Positions 17,644 to 27,028 of a stretch of 64,000 nucleotides of DNA are shown here, one piece after another. Position 1 is the first letter of the stretch. Every line of letters begins with the position of its first letter. The notes under the pieces were generated by a model. The model searched no databases. It was not told the origin of the DNA and saw only the letters and a list, made by a program, of their open reading frames with translations. The stretch is from Thermofilum sp. NZ13 (lineage in GTDB: Archaea; Thermoproteota; Thermoprotei; Thermofilales; Thermofilaceae). The stretch spans positions 1 to 64,000 of the forward strand of contig NDWX01000004.1 of assembly GCA_002855745.1 (NCBI GenBank), given 5' to 3'. Both the position numbers and the translations under genes were made by a program.

Positions 17644-18864
17644 ATGGACGTGGCGAATCTTGCTCTGATCTACTTGCTGGGCGTCGAAACAGCATTCACG
17701 CCGTGTTTTCTCCCAGTCCTGCCTGTTTTCATAAACTTCGTCGCCGGCTTCGGGAGAGAGCGAGCCTTACTGACAAGCGTGCTCTTCGTTACGGGTTCGA
17801 CTGCAAGCCTCATGCTCTACAGCTTGCTGGCCGCTTACGGGAGTAGCTTTGTGAGACCCTTCCTACAAGCGGGCTTAGCGCCACTCACAGTCGGCGTGGG
17901 TCTGCTCCTCATAAGCTTGGGAGTCGTTTTACTTACCCCTGAGCGGAGAATCTTATCGATGCTACCCTCTGTCCAACCACGCTTCAGAAAGATCTCCATG
18001 CTTAACGCGCTCGTGCTGGGTTTTACTTTCACGCTGGTGGCTGCCCCGTGCGCGGCGACATTCCTAGTGGCAGCTTTCTCGCTCGTCTGGCTCGGATCTA
18101 TGAACAGCCAAAGTGAGGCCATCCTGACGGCACTGGTTTACGCGGGAGGCGTTAATACGCCGTTTCTGCTTCTAGGGCTCCTCACAGGGAAAGCGAGCGA
18201 GAAGCTTACGCGAAGTCCCGCGGTGAGGCACAACGAAACAATATCCGGCTTCATCATGATCTTGCTTGGAGCGCTGACAGTCGTCAGCGTGGAGAATTAC
18301 GACCTCTACTCGCAGTACGTAGCCCAGGCTCTGGCTCCCTATTTAGCGCTTCTTTCGCTTCTGTCTGGCATCTTCTATGCGAGAGCCGCACTGCGACTTG
18401 GTGCGAAGATCAACTCTCTGCCTCCAATGCTTCTCGGCACTGGTATACTGCTCTTGGGCATTTCAGACACAGCGCCCCTGTTCTGGTTTATACCGCATGT
18501 TGAGACTGCGGGGGCGGTTCTGTCTCTCGCCTCCCGGGTTCTTATCGCGGCAGGCGGTTTAATGCTAGCCAAACCCGTCCTCCTATCAGTTCTCCCCCTA
18601 GTGCCCCTCACGAGCACCACTCTCGTGCTGGATTCTTTGATGTTGCTCTCCTGGATTGCTGGACCTGGGCGCCGCGACAGGGATCACCTCTTTGCGGCTC
18701 TCTTTCTCATGATTCACCTGATTATGGATGCTGTGCCGGTGGCTGTGGAGCTCCCGCCGGTAGCCATACTCTTGCTGCAGCCGTTTTCCTACCTAAGCTT
18801 ACTTGTTCCAGCTATGAAGCTCTCGCGCGTGTTAACCGGGTTACGCCTGCTTGAGGAGGTTTAG
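17644..18864 (+). CDS. CcdA/DsbD-like thiol-transfer membrane protein
   Basis: A 406-aa polytopic membrane protein with about ten hydrophobic spans. The first half resembles CcdA/DsbD-beta, which carries electrons across the membrane through two cysteines. One is in TPCFLPVLPVF near residue 20 and the other in AAPCAATFLV near residue 137. The second half adds further spans that I cannot assign. It starts immediately after the stop of the NEW3-repeat protein, so the two are co-transcribed. No thioredoxin-like partner is adjacent. Redox function is inferred from the cysteine motifs. Confidence 0.72.
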   Translation: MDVANLALIYLLGVETAFTPCFLPVLPVFINFVAGFGRERALLTSVLFVTGSTASLMLYSLLAAYGSSFVRPFLQAGLAPLTVGVGLLLISLGVVLLTPERRILSMLPSVQPRFRKISMLNALVLGFTFTLVAAPCAATFLVAAFSLVWLGSMNSQSEAILTALVYAGGVNTPFLLLGLLTGKASEKLTRSPAVRHNETISGFIMILLGALTVVSVENYDLYSQYVAQALAPYLALLSLLSGIFYARAALRLGAKINSLPPMLLGTGILLLGISDTAPLFWFIPHVETAGAVLSLASRVLIAAGGLMLAKPVLLSVLPLVPLTSTTLVLDSLMLLSWIAGPGRRDRDHLFAALFLMIHLIMDAVPVAVELPPVAILLLQPFSYLSLLVPAMKLSRVLTGLRLLEEV

Positions 18865-19158
18865 GAGCAGCTTGACCAGCTTTTTCTCCGGGTTAAGCTT
18901 GTAGTAAGGAACGGGGCTTGAGTCCACAACCTTTAGGAAGCCTTTCTGGGAGAGCCATTCAAGGATAGGTCGCGCTCTCGAGATGTTCACAACTTCTTTC
19001 TCAACCGCGTAGGCGTTGAATGACTGTGACGGATCCTCCAGGTATTTTCTAACGAAGAACATGAAAACCCTGAGGTATCCCTGCGACCTCCTCGGGACTA
19101 ACGAGGCTAATTCCTCTTCGACCTCCTCAAAAGCCGAAGAGCTCCTTTCTGCGCGCAT
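18841..19158 (-). CDS. Small winged-helix-like protein
   Basis: A protein of about 105 aa with a helical core and a probable winged helix (YAVEKEVVNISRARPILEWLSQKGFLKVV, then PVPYYKLNPEKKL). It looks like a small transcription factor, but no family is clear. It overlaps both neighbours: 24 bp with the 3' end of the CcdA-like gene and about 32 bp with the 3' end of the GH57 gene upstream, which suggests coupling to GH57. ATG at 19158 is preferred over 19197 because it shortens the overlap. Confidence 0.6.
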   Translation of the reverse strand: MRAERSSSAFEEVEEELASLVPRRSQGYLRVFMFFVRKYLEDPSQSFNAYAVEKEVVNISRARPILEWLSQKGFLKVVDSSPVPYYKLNPEKKLVKLLLNLLKQA

Positions 19159-20677
19159 ACAAGACCTCCAGGATAGACCTTTTTGCATCCCGATCATCGA
19201 TGCCGGTTAACCTCGCGGCGAGGTCCCGCTCACCCACACACACTTCGAGCCACCTTGAAAAATCGCCTCTTCGAATGTGGAAGCGAGCGCTATCCTCAGG
19301 TGCTTTCTCGAGAGCTTCAATGAGTGAAAAAACGTTCCACGCGACGTGGCCCGTGGGCTTACCCTCTGCGAGGTGGAAGATGAACTCACAACCCGTTTTA
19401 ACTCGCCTCATCCAGACGTACCTGAGCCTCGCCTCGCTGTTCTCCTGGAGGCTGAAGCGAACCCGCGCCTCCAAGTCCGATATAGCGTCGGAGTAGCACA
19501 TGTATGCATGGAAAGGTGTCTCGAAGGGGCTAAAGTACGAGTGCACGTCCCCGGGTCCCCCTCCCTTCGTGGACATGTAGTAGAAGTGGTCGCTTGTGGA
19601 GAGGAGCCTCCAGAGCCTCAGCAACCGCTCGTCTCTCAGCGCCTTGATCTGCAACCAGAGGTTTGAGTGCCTCTCAAAGGCGTAGTCCTGCATGAAGTTG
19701 CCTAGCCACGCGCTAAGGTCTCTTTCAAGATCAGCCCAGGATATAGTCTGCCCCTCTGGGACATCTATCTCGTCGCGCGGTGGTACCTTTTCAGCGACCT
19801 CAGAGGGCGTGGAAAACTGGAGGTGGTCCCACTTCAAGACTTCGCCGGGCAGCCAGCGGAGAAACTCGAAGATTCCTGTCTCTGCCGGGAAGTGTTCCCC
19901 GAAGGTCTCATAGTCTATCGCGATAACGATCACGTCGCCGGGTGTGGCGGCAAGCCACGCTGAGTACTTCTCGGCTGTGAGCGGGTACTCGCTCCACCAC
20001 CTGCTAGCGAACCTGAAGCCTATGTCGTCTGAGAGCCTGTAGTTCCTCATGAGAACGCGAATGCCTGCTCCCTTTGCCTTGTAGACGTAGTTCGGGCTTC
20101 TCCACATTAGTACCCGCTCAACGCCCTCCGTTAAAACAGCCTTGTAGCCAAGCCTATCGAAAACCCTTCCGATGTAGTTATTGTAAATGAACTCCGTGTT
20201 TTCAACAGAGGTTGGAGTCACGCCGAAGTAGGTTCGAATCTTCTCGCTGTGCATCTTCATCTGGTCTATGAACTCCTCTTCGGAGACGAGGAAGCTCAGG
20301 CTGTGGAAGTACGTCTGGTCTAAGAACTCGACTAGACCCGTGTCAGCTAGCTGCTTGAAGCTGTCAAGCAAGTCGGGGAACCACCTCTCGGCCTGCTCTA
20401 GGAGAACCCCCGAGATACTGTACGCAACCTTGAACTTCTTTCCGTGGTCCTTGAAGTGGTCTATATGCTGAAGAATCACAGAGTTTGCTGGAAGGTAGCA
20501 CCTCTTCGCAACTCTCTCTAAAACCTCCCGGTTGAGTCCTTGGTCGAAGTATATGCCCTCAAGCTCATTCAGGTCGAGCCTCCCGCCGGCTACTGTGGCC
20601 TCATTGAGCTTCCACGGGATGTTACGTGCAACGCGGTAAGGTTGATGAACCTCAAAAACGAATACTATGTGCTTTAT
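19127..20677 (-). CDS. GH57 glycoside hydrolase (alpha-amylase-like), apparent ATA start
   Basis: An approximately 516-aa family-57 enzyme acting on alpha-glucans. The N-terminal KHIVFVFEVHQPYR carries the family's HQP motif. The catalytic-region strands VENTEFIYNN and VIAIDYETFGEH (with the probable acid Asp/Glu) follow, then the helical C-terminal domain. No ATG, GTG or TTG lies in frame before the HQP motif: the frame is open from a TAG near 20701, and the codon that homology marks as residue 1 is ATA (20675-20677), directly after GAGG. GTG at 20479 would remove the HQP motif. A TATTTATG element about 35 bp upstream supports transcription starting near there. The gene lies downstream of ppa. 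Confidence 0.85.
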   Translation of the reverse strand: MKHIVFVFEVHQPYRVARNIPWKLNEATVAGGRLDLNELEGIYFDQGLNREVLERVAKRCYLPANSVILQHIDHFKDHGKKFKVAYSISGVLLEQAERWFPDLLDSFKQLADTGLVEFLDQTYFHSLSFLVSEEEFIDQMKMHSEKIRTYFGVTPTSVENTEFIYNNYIGRVFDRLGYKAVLTEGVERVLMWRSPNYVYKAKGAGIRVLMRNYRLSDDIGFRFASRWWSEYPLTAEKYSAWLAATPGDVIVIAIDYETFGEHFPAETGIFEFLRWLPGEVLKWDHLQFSTPSEVAEKVPPRDEIDVPEGQTISWADLERDLSAWLGNFMQDYAFERHSNLWLQIKALRDERLLRLWRLLSTSDHFYYMSTKGGGPGDVHSYFSPFETPFHAYMCYSDAISDLEARVRFSLQENSEARLRYVWMRRVKTGCEFIFHLAEGKPTGHVAWNVFSLIEALEKAPEDSARFHIRRGDFSRWLEVCVGERDLAARLTGIDDRDAKRSILEVLYARRKELFGF

Positions 20678-20729
20678 CCTCGAACACCGTGATAAGAACT
20701 ATGTAAGGAGCATAAATACTTATTTTGAT

Positions 20730-21254
20730 TCACCCTCTACTCCGGTAGCGTTCAACGGCCTTACTTATAGCCTGGAGTGCTTTTTCCCGCCCATGCCAAG
20801 CTTTGACTTTTACCCACTTCCCGGGCTCCAACTCCTTGTAATGCTCGAAGAAGTGCTTAATCCTGCTCTTGACCCCCTCGTCTATGTCGTCAACGTCCCT
20901 TATCTTGCTGAACCTGTTATCTATCTTCTCGTGCGGCACCGCCACAACCTTGCTGTCTGGCCCGGCCTCATCCTCCATTTCGAGCAAAGCAACAGGCCTG
21001 GCTCGGACAACGCTTCCCGGCACGAATGCATCGAAGCTTAAGAGCACGACGTCCACAGGATCCCCGTCTTCCTCAAGCGTGGAAGGTATGAACCCGTAGT
21101 TAAACGGGAACACCATTGACGTGAATAGAACCCTGTCCACGAAAACGGCTCCAGTCTCCTTGTCGACCTCGTACTTGACATTGCTGTGCATCGGAATCTC
21201 AATCACCACGTAGATGTCTTCAGGAGGGTTTTTACCGGGAGGTAGCGTCTTCAT
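20730..21254 (-). CDS. ppa: Inorganic pyrophosphatase (family I)
   Basis: A 174-aa cytoplasmic enzyme that hydrolyses pyrophosphate with Mg2+. The family signature is complete: [41 protein letters not shown] (with the metal-binding Asp cluster) and [11 protein letters not shown]. The frame is open further upstream to 21323. However, ATG at 21254 gives the normal N-terminus ([11 protein letters not shown]), and a GATATATACT box 25-30 bp before it marks a leaderless start. Confidence 0.95.
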   Translation of the reverse strand: MKTLPPGKNPPEDIYVVIEIPMHSNVKYEVDKETGAVFVDRVLFTSMVFPFNYGFIPSTLEEDGDPVDVVLLSFDAFVPGSVVRARPVALLEMEDEAGPDSKVVAVPHEKIDNRFSKIRDVDDIDEGVKSRIKHFFEHYKELEPGKWVKVKAWHGREKALQAISKAVERYRSRG

Positions 21255-21319
21255 ACATCTTACGAACTGAGCGTCGGAGTATATATCTGCTACTCTATGC
21301 TTAGACCCAATGGGAGGCT

Positions 21320-22885
21320 TCACTCAGCTTTAAGCACCGTGCCTATCGCCCTAGTCCTCGAGTCTCTGAGTATGAACCTCTCACCCTCCTCGACGTACCA
21401 CGTCTTTGTCATGAACCTTAGTTTCACCAGCCCAGAGTCTCCAGTCCGCATGGGTTCAACCTCCATCCACGTGAATTCGACAGGTGTTCTAATAGAGTGG
21501 ATGTGCAGAACGGTTTGGTACCCTACCTTGATCGTGGTCGGGTGCTTAAGTATGAGCACATCGGCAACGATCGCTCTCGACGCGTGGAGAGGGGTCTCCG
21601 AGAGGGCGAGGCCCTTCTCGACTTCCTCGACTGTGAAGTCCGTTATGGCTAGCGTTGCCTCCTCGCCAGCCCTGGCCGTCGATGAGGGTACGCGGTTTAC
21701 GTGGATAGACTTAACCCTGGTCCTCCTCCACTTACCGTCGCGCGTCGGTCCAAGGTAGTAGAAGGAGTTCTCGCGGACTATGCCCCTTTCAATGGCAACG
21801 GCTATTACGGTTCCGACGCCTCTCACGTTGTAGATGTCGGTGACGTAGGCGAGGAGGGGCTTTCTCTCCAACTCTACCCACCTCTTCCTGGGTGGCAGGA
21901 TGTTGATGAACTCTGTGAGGAGCTCTAAGCCGGCGCCTGTGGTGTTAGAGAGCCTGAAGATGGGGACAACGCGGCCTGAGGGCATCAGGGGGGCGATGTC
22001 ATAAGCTTCCTTCAAGCTCTTAACGATAACTGGCTTCTTGTCAAGTCTCCTCAGAATCTCACAGGTTTCCTCCAGGTACTGTCCCTCCACCTCAGGGCTG
22101 ACAATGTCTACTTTGGTAAACACCACGAAAACCGGTATGTGGAGAGCTGCGCAGATTCCCAAGTGCTCACGGCCCATCACCTGTAGGCCAGTGTTACTAG
22201 CGACAACGAGCATAGCGTAGTCAGGGTACTTAGACATCACGCCTCGCAGGGCCGTCCTCAAGTACCTTTCATGGCCCCCCACGTCGACCAGCGATACGAC
22301 TTTTTTCGCCGAGAGATAGATTTGGGCCTCGTCGAGCGGATTAGGGAGGTTCCAGTTGACAGGCCTCCCGTGCATGTCGAATCCCAGTATCCTGACGGCG
22401 ACGGAGGAGGTCCTCCCAGTGATAATCTCGTGTGAAAACCTTGCAACCCGGCGCATGTTGCTCCCCCTGCCGTCGTCGAGAACACCCGTACAGAGAGTGC
22501 CCACGGTCGTACTCTTACCAGCGTCAACGTTCCCCAAGACGACTATATTCACCTGTGCTGGAGGGTTCTCCTCGCGCGAGAGCCTCACCAGCACTCTGAT
22601 TAGCGACCTACCGGATATTGTTCTTCTGTCAAGTATCCTTATGCTAGCGCCTATCCGGCTAGCGGCGTCAGCGAGGTTCTTTATCGTTTCTTTTTCCTCC
22701 TCCTCTGATAGGCCTCGAACCGTGCCGTCGTCGTTTAGCCCCAGAACGTAGATCGCCTCACCACCCCCCTCGAAGAGCCGGTACTTCATCTGCGATGCGA
22801 GCCTCTCCAGCCTCTCGTCATCTACTTTGGTCAGCACCGACTTGTACTCAACTGGACCGCTCTCGTCCTCCTCAGGGTACGCCAC
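21320..22885 (-). CDS. GTPBP1-like translational GTPase
   Basis: A 521-aa GTPase related to eukaryotic GTPBP1/GTPBP2 and to EF-Tu/SelB-type factors. An N-terminal domain of about 110 aa precedes the G domain with P-loop [16 protein letters not shown] (G3) and TKVD (G4). EF-Tu-like domains II and III follow ([15 protein letters not shown]; a late [19 protein letters not shown] strand pair). The archaeal members probably act in translation or mRNA surveillance; their precise role is not settled. The start is ATG at 22885, with an acidic N-terminus ([10 protein letters not shown]). Confidence 0.87.
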   Translation of the reverse strand: MAYPEEDESGPVEYKSVLTKVDDERLERLASQMKYRLFEGGGEAIYVLGLNDDGTVRGLSEEEEKETIKNLADAASRIGASIRILDRRTISGRSLIRVLVRLSREENPPAQVNIVVLGNVDAGKSTTVGTLCTGVLDDGRGSNMRRVARFSHEIITGRTSSVAVRILGFDMHGRPVNWNLPNPLDEAQIYLSAKKVVSLVDVGGHERYLRTALRGVMSKYPDYAMLVVASNTGLQVMGREHLGICAALHIPVFVVFTKVDIVSPEVEGQYLEETCEILRRLDKKPVIVKSLKEAYDIAPLMPSGRVVPIFRLSNTTGAGLELLTEFINILPPRKRWVELERKPLLAYVTDIYNVRGVGTVIAVAIERGIVRENSFYYLGPTRDGKWRRTRVKSIHVNRVPSSTARAGEEATLAITDFTVEEVEKGLALSETPLHASRAIVADVLILKHPTTIKVGYQTVLHIHSIRTPVEFTWMEVEPMRTGDSGLVKLRFMTKTWYVEEGERFILRDSRTRAIGTVLKAE

Positions 22886-22983
22886 GCCTTATCGTCATGA
22901 TGATTAACGGGGACGCCCTATTATTTGTAACCTCGAAGAGTAAAAGCTTTTTAGCGCCCATCGCTAGCTTATCAAAAAGTAGT

Positions 22984-24147
22984 ATGCTGTTTGCGAGAGT
23001 GTACATTGGAACTTCAGGTTGGGACTACGAGGATTGGATAGGTCCCTTCTACAGCCGTGAGACAGGGCTCTTCAGCCAGTACGCTAGGGTCTTTAACACC
23101 GCTGAAGTTAACTCTACTTTTTACGCGCTCCCAACGCGCAGGTTCCTGGAAAGTCTCTTTCAGGCGGCTCCAAGGAACTTCGTTTTTTCACTGAAGATGT
23201 ACAGGGGGATCACGCATAAAAAGCTCCTCAACCCCAAGCTTGCCGAGCAGGAGCTGGAGCTCTTCTTCAAGTCCCTAGAGCCTGTTCGAACCACGGGGAA
23301 GCTAGGAGCGATCCTGATACAGCTCCCCCCAAGAGGGGTGAAAGAGATCCCCTGGTTCCGCGACTTCCTAGAAGCGTTGCCCAAAGGCTACCGCTACGCT
23401 GTCGAGTTCCGGGACACCAGCTGGCTTACGAAGGAGACTTACAGGACTCTATCGGACTTGAGCATCGCTTACACTACAGTAGATGAACCGCTGTTACCTC
23501 CAGAAATCGTGGTAACGTCGGACTTCTCCTACGTGAGGTGGCACGGCCGAGGTGAAAGACCATGGTACTACTACCACTACACGATTGAGGAGCTGAGGGA
23601 GTGGGTGCCCAGGCTTCAGAAACTTACCGAAAACACTAGGTTGCTGCTCGGTTACTTTAATAATCACTTCAGGGGATTCGCGCCCCACAACGCCCTCCAG
23701 ATGCTGGCCCTGCTCGGCATGCTGGATAGGGAGAGGAGAGAGATGCTCGAACGCATGGATAAGTACTTCTCCTCGGCGCCTAGAAATGAACTTGAGAGGG
23801 CTCAGAGGGCTGTTGCTTCAGGAGACCTAGAGACAATCCTCAAGGTGTTAGCCGGCGAGAAGAGATTTGCCAGAGGCCTTGAAATCGACGACCGCGAGGT
23901 CTCGCTTGAGGTGCTCGGTGACAGCGTGAAGGGCAGGGTGAAAAACTACGTCATAGACATCGACGTCAAGGACAAGCGGATCTACCATGACTGCGAAGAC
24001 TGGAAGAAGCAGGTGGAAAGCAAGAGGTTTTGCAAGCACATGGTGAAGTTCTTCCTGAAAATGCCGCGAGAAGTAGCGGTAAAGCTTCTAGTGGACATAG
24101 TCTCTAATGCCGACGAGTGGGAATTCGCGGCAGGCACCTCGGAATAG
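22984..24147 (+). CDS. DUF72 domain fused to SWIM-like zinc motif
   Basis: A 387-aa protein. Residues 1 to about 240 form a DUF72 domain (VYIGTSGWDYEDW, FNTAEVNSTFYALP, KMYRGITHKK, WHGRGERPWYYYHY, GYFNNHFRGF). The extra C-terminal part (about 270-387) has HDCEDW...FCKHM near 336-352, a SWIM-like zinc motif lacking the usual second Cys. SWIM modules commonly bind DNA or protein. ATG at 22984 gives the expected DUF72 N-terminus; the open frame to 22795 is antisense to the GTPase gene. It overlaps the convergent DUF429 gene by 44 bp. Confidence 0.82.
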   Translation: MLFARVYIGTSGWDYEDWIGPFYSRETGLFSQYARVFNTAEVNSTFYALPTRRFLESLFQAAPRNFVFSLKMYRGITHKKLLNPKLAEQELELFFKSLEPVRTTGKLGAILIQLPPRGVKEIPWFRDFLEALPKGYRYAVEFRDTSWLTKETYRTLSDLSIAYTTVDEPLLPPEIVVTSDFSYVRWHGRGERPWYYYHYTIEELREWVPRLQKLTENTRLLLGYFNNHFRGFAPHNALQMLALLGMLDRERREMLERMDKYFSSAPRNELERAQRAVASGDLETILKVLAGEKRFARGLEIDDREVSLEVLGDSVKGRVKNYVIDIDVKDKRIYHDCEDWKKQVESKRFCKHMVKFFLKMPREVAVKLLVDIVSNADEWEFAAGTSE

Positions 24148-24691
24148 GGAGAATAAGCGAGCAGTCCTCGGAAGCTAGCCTCAGGTAGTCCCCGCTCCAG
24201 TACAGGAAGGCCGTGTAGGCGGCTGTAACAGCGTCGAGTGCATCACCGGTTAACCTTCCAGTGGGGAGCTTTACCCCAAGTGCTCTTAGACCGTGCTCTA
24301 GCCCGGCTAGAGACCTCTTGCTTCTAGGGAGGCAAAGGACATCCTGGCTTCCACCTGGATAAACCTCAAGAATGCTGAGGCCAGCTTCCTCCAGTAGCGA
24401 GCGAAGCCTCATCCCTCGGAGTGTCAGGCTCAGCATGGAAGGCATTGTTGGAGGGAAGAACCTGATGCCGAGGGAGATTAGTACTTTCTCGCATCCACGG
24501 ATCCTGCTCTTGGATGGCAGGCTTAGTGGTGCGTCGATGCCCGTATACATCGGCCTCACGCTAGAAAGAGCTTCATGTATCTCCTCGTCTGTTGACAGCC
24601 CAAAAACTCTGGCTGTAAGGTTCTCGTCGAGTAAAGCCACATAGGTGGGCTTCTTCTCCGAAGAGGAGAGGTCCACGCCTGCGAACCACAT
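24104..24691 (-). CDS. DUF429 predicted RNase H-like nuclease
   Basis: A 195-aa protein of the DUF429 family, predicted to have an RNase H-like fold. The N-terminal strand FAGVDLSSS supplies the first acidic residue. MYTGIDAPLSLP gives the second acidic site, and the late GDALDAVTAAYTAF resembles the third (D near 163). Its substrate is not known. It is 3 bp upstream-spaced from dcd on the same strand, so the two are likely co-transcribed. Confidence 0.8.
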   Translation of the reverse strand: MWFAGVDLSSSEKKPTYVALLDENLTARVFGLSTDEEIHEALSSVRPMYTGIDAPLSLPSKSRIRGCEKVLISLGIRFFPPTMPSMLSLTLRGMRLRSLLEEAGLSILEVYPGGSQDVLCLPRSKRSLAGLEHGLRALGVKLPTGRLTGDALDAVTAAYTAFLYWSGDYLRLASEDCSLILPIPRCLPRIPTRRH

Positions 24692-24694
24692 AAT

Positions 24695-25216
24695 CTACTT
24701 AGGAAGCGTTACTCCGCGCTGTCCCTGGTACTTACCCTTGTAAACCACGGGAGGCCCCTCTATCCTGTAAAAGGCAACGTGCGCGAACCTCATTCCCTTC
24801 TTGAGGACTATGGGGAACGCCCCGCCGTGGATCTCTATTGTGAGTTCTCCCTCAAAGCCGGCGTCTATAAGCGTCGGGGGTATTGAGACGCCCAGTCTCG
24901 CGAACGTGCTGCGAACCCCGATAAGCCCAGCCACATCTTCAGGCATTTTAACGTACTCGAGTGTTGTGACGAGGACTTTCATGTAGGGCTGTAAAACGAA
25001 TGTGTCAGCCTTAAAGACCTTGTAGTAGTCCGAGATATTGACCTCTTTAAGCCTGTCAGGGTCGAGAGGCTCTGGATTATTCAGCAGGACTGCAACCTCC
25101 TCACCTATCCTAAGGTCGACGCCGTTCTCCCGCACGATCTCTTCTGAAAAAGGCTCGATGACAAGCTTACCCTCTTTTATCAGACGCCTGATCTCGGCTC
25201 CCGAGAGCATGATCAT
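24695..25216 (-). CDS. dcd: dCTP deaminase
   Basis: A 173-aa trimeric enzyme that deaminates dCTP to dUTP for thymidylate synthesis. MLSGAEIRRLIKEGKLVIEPF is the typical N-terminus. RSTFARLGVS and DAGFEGELTIEIHG are the nucleotide-binding and catalytic regions (Glu in the GFEGELT loop). It could instead be a bifunctional deaminase/dUTPase, which sequence alone does not separate. It lies between the DUF429 gene and nth on one strand. Confidence 0.93.
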   Translation of the reverse strand: MIMLSGAEIRRLIKEGKLVIEPFSEEIVRENGVDLRIGEEVAVLLNNPEPLDPDRLKEVNISDYYKVFKADTFVLQPYMKVLVTTLEYVKMPEDVAGLIGVRSTFARLGVSIPPTLIDAGFEGELTIEIHGGAFPIVLKKGMRFAHVAFYRIEGPPVVYKGKYQGQRGVTLPK

Positions 25217-25242
25217 AAAAACCCCAAGCGGCCTTTTTTTCC

Positions 25243-25923
25243 CTATCGTTTAGCTTTAGCGTACTCGCAAATATCTCTGAGAGGGCACACCTCGCACCTG
25301 GGGTTTCTAGCTTTGCAGATCTCTCGCCCCAACTTGATTAAAAGCAGGTGCGCCTCCAGCCTCCTTTCAGGCCTAAAGACCTTGTGTAGGTCTATCTTTA
25401 TTCGAGAGTACGCGTTTGACCGCGTAAGCCCCAGCCTCCGCGCTACCCTCTTAACGTGTGTGTCGACAGGGACTACTGGGAAGCTAGTATTAGCCAGAAG
25501 AACATCTATGGTTTTATCTCCGATGCCCTTTATCTTGCTTAGCTCTTCCCTCACCTCCTTCTCACCCTTCTCCAGCAGGCGCTCGAGACTCCCTCCGTAG
25601 TTTTCGACCAAGAGCTTTGAGAGCGAGACGATCGCCTCAGCTTTCTGTCGTTGGAGGCCCGCAGGGGATATCACTCGGGCGAGTTCCTCGACGTCAACCT
25701 TTGAGAGTGTAAGAGGGCTGACCCCAACCTCTTCTTCGAGTCTTTGAAGAGCCCTGAAGGTGTTCTTCTCCGTGGTGTTCTGGGATAGTATCGTAGCTAT
25801 GAGCACCTTGAAGGTGTTCTTCTCTTGAGCGGCTTTGAGTGCGGCAAACTCATCACTGCTTATTCTAAGTTCTCTGCCGAGCCTGTGGAGTATAAGGTCA
25901 CCTAACTCGTAGCTTTCATGCAC
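25243..25923 (-). CDS. nth: Endonuclease III-type DNA glycosylase/AP lyase
   Basis: A 226-aa base-excision repair enzyme. The helix-hairpin-helix reads LSKIKGIGDKTIDVLL with the catalytic Lys in GDKT, and VPVDTHVKRVARRLG contains the catalytic Asp. The C-terminal C-x6-C-x2-C-x5-C motif (CKARNPRCEVCPLRDIC) binds the 4Fe-4S cluster. It starts at ATG 25923, 14 bp from the divergent surE-side frame, and precedes dcd by 26 bp. Confidence 0.94.
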   Translation of the reverse strand: MHESYELGDLILHRLGRELRISSDEFAALKAAQEKNTFKVLIATILSQNTTEKNTFRALQRLEEEVGVSPLTLSKVDVEELARVISPAGLQRQKAEAIVSLSKLLVENYGGSLERLLEKGEKEVREELSKIKGIGDKTIDVLLANTSFPVVPVDTHVKRVARRLGLTRSNAYSRIKIDLHKVFRPERRLEAHLLLIKLGREICKARNPRCEVCPLRDICEYAKAKR

Positions 25924-25976
25924 GTTGCTAGGTTAAGGTGAAAGCGTTAAAAGTGCGTTGTTTCGGAGACACACTT

Positions 25977-26759
25977 GTGAAGCTCAGCCTACTGATCGCA
26001 AACGATGACGGCATCAGCACTGGTCTAAGGGCACTTGCCAACGCGGCCGCCGAGAGAGGTCACGACGTGTTTATCGCGACGACGAGCAACCACTCTAGCG
26101 GAGCCAGTAAGTCTATCTCGTTTAAAGCTAGGTACAGGCTCACCAGGCTCTTCGACAAGTACGATGCCCTGGTTGCGGACTCAACTCCGGCAACAGCTGT
26201 CGGCATAGCCCTTGACTCTCTTGGCAGGAAATTCAATTTCGTGATTAGCGGCGTGAACAGCGGCCCCAACATCGGCTTGTGGGATGTCCTATCCTCAGGA
26301 ACCGTGGGGGCTGTGCTAGAGGGGGTTACACGTGGTTACAAGGGGATTGCTGTTTCGCTAGTTGCCCGGGACTGGTCTGAGTACCAGAGCCTAGGGTACG
26401 AGGCCTACTATACTGCTGCAAGGTTAGCTATCAATTTACTCGAGCTTCTCGCCGACGAACCGTGGGAAGCCCCACTGCTTAACTTGAACGTCCCAACGTG
26501 GACTCTAAGAGGAGTTCAAGTCGCGACACTTGAGACCGCTTCTCAATTCGAGGTGTATAAGTGTCGGGAAGGGCTCTGCGATATGAGCAGGTGGACGTTG
26601 GAGAGCGCCTATAGGTGCGCTACACCGAACAGCGACGTATGCCTTATCAAACAGGGTTTTGCCACGTTGACCCCTCTTACCTTCGCTGTGACAGGCCCGA
26701 TGGACTGGCTTGTGAAAAAGCTGGGAAAACGGGAAGCCACTTTTAGCTGGATCACCTAG
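25977..26759 (+). CDS. surE: 5'/3'-nucleotidase SurE
   Basis: A 260-aa metal-dependent phosphatase of nucleoside monophosphates. The N-terminus LLIANDDGIS holds the metal-binding DD pair, followed by APxxxxSG-like TSNHSSGASKS, VADSTPATAVGIAL and VISGVNSGPNIG (metal-binding Asn). GTG at 25977 puts the first strand at the usual place, and a GTTAAAAG box 25 bp upstream makes the transcript leaderless. A GTG at 25938 is also open. The C-terminal part is slightly divergent, with four cysteines between residues 185 and 225. Confidence 0.92.
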   Translation: MKLSLLIANDDGISTGLRALANAAAERGHDVFIATTSNHSSGASKSISFKARYRLTRLFDKYDALVADSTPATAVGIALDSLGRKFNFVISGVNSGPNIGLWDVLSSGTVGAVLEGVTRGYKGIAVSLVARDWSEYQSLGYEAYYTAARLAINLLELLADEPWEAPLLNLNVPTWTLRGVQVATLETASQFEVYKCREGLCDMSRWTLESAYRCATPNSDVCLIKQGFATLTPLTFAVTGPMDWLVKKLGKREATFSWIT

Positions 26760-27028
26760 CCTCTAGCTCTCTGAGCCTTGCTGACTCCCTACCGCTACTT
26801 CGAGTCGCCTTTACATGGCTACTTCTTCCTTCATCGTAGCACCTCTAGGTATTCATGGACGCCCGGTTTTAGGGCGAGTCGTTTTGCCCACCTGCTTTTA
26901 GCCGCGTAGCTGAAGCGTACCTCTTCTCTTTAATGCAAGCTTACAGGAGTAGACTCGCCACTAAAAATACCCGCTCCCGAAACCCGCCGTCACAAAAGTT
27001 TAAAGATATGATGGAGGTTTATCGCGGG

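Noticed and set aside
26858-26880. Hairpin CGCCC...GGGCG downstream of surE
   Set aside because: Five base pairs with a short loop is within chance, and it lies 100 bp from the stop.
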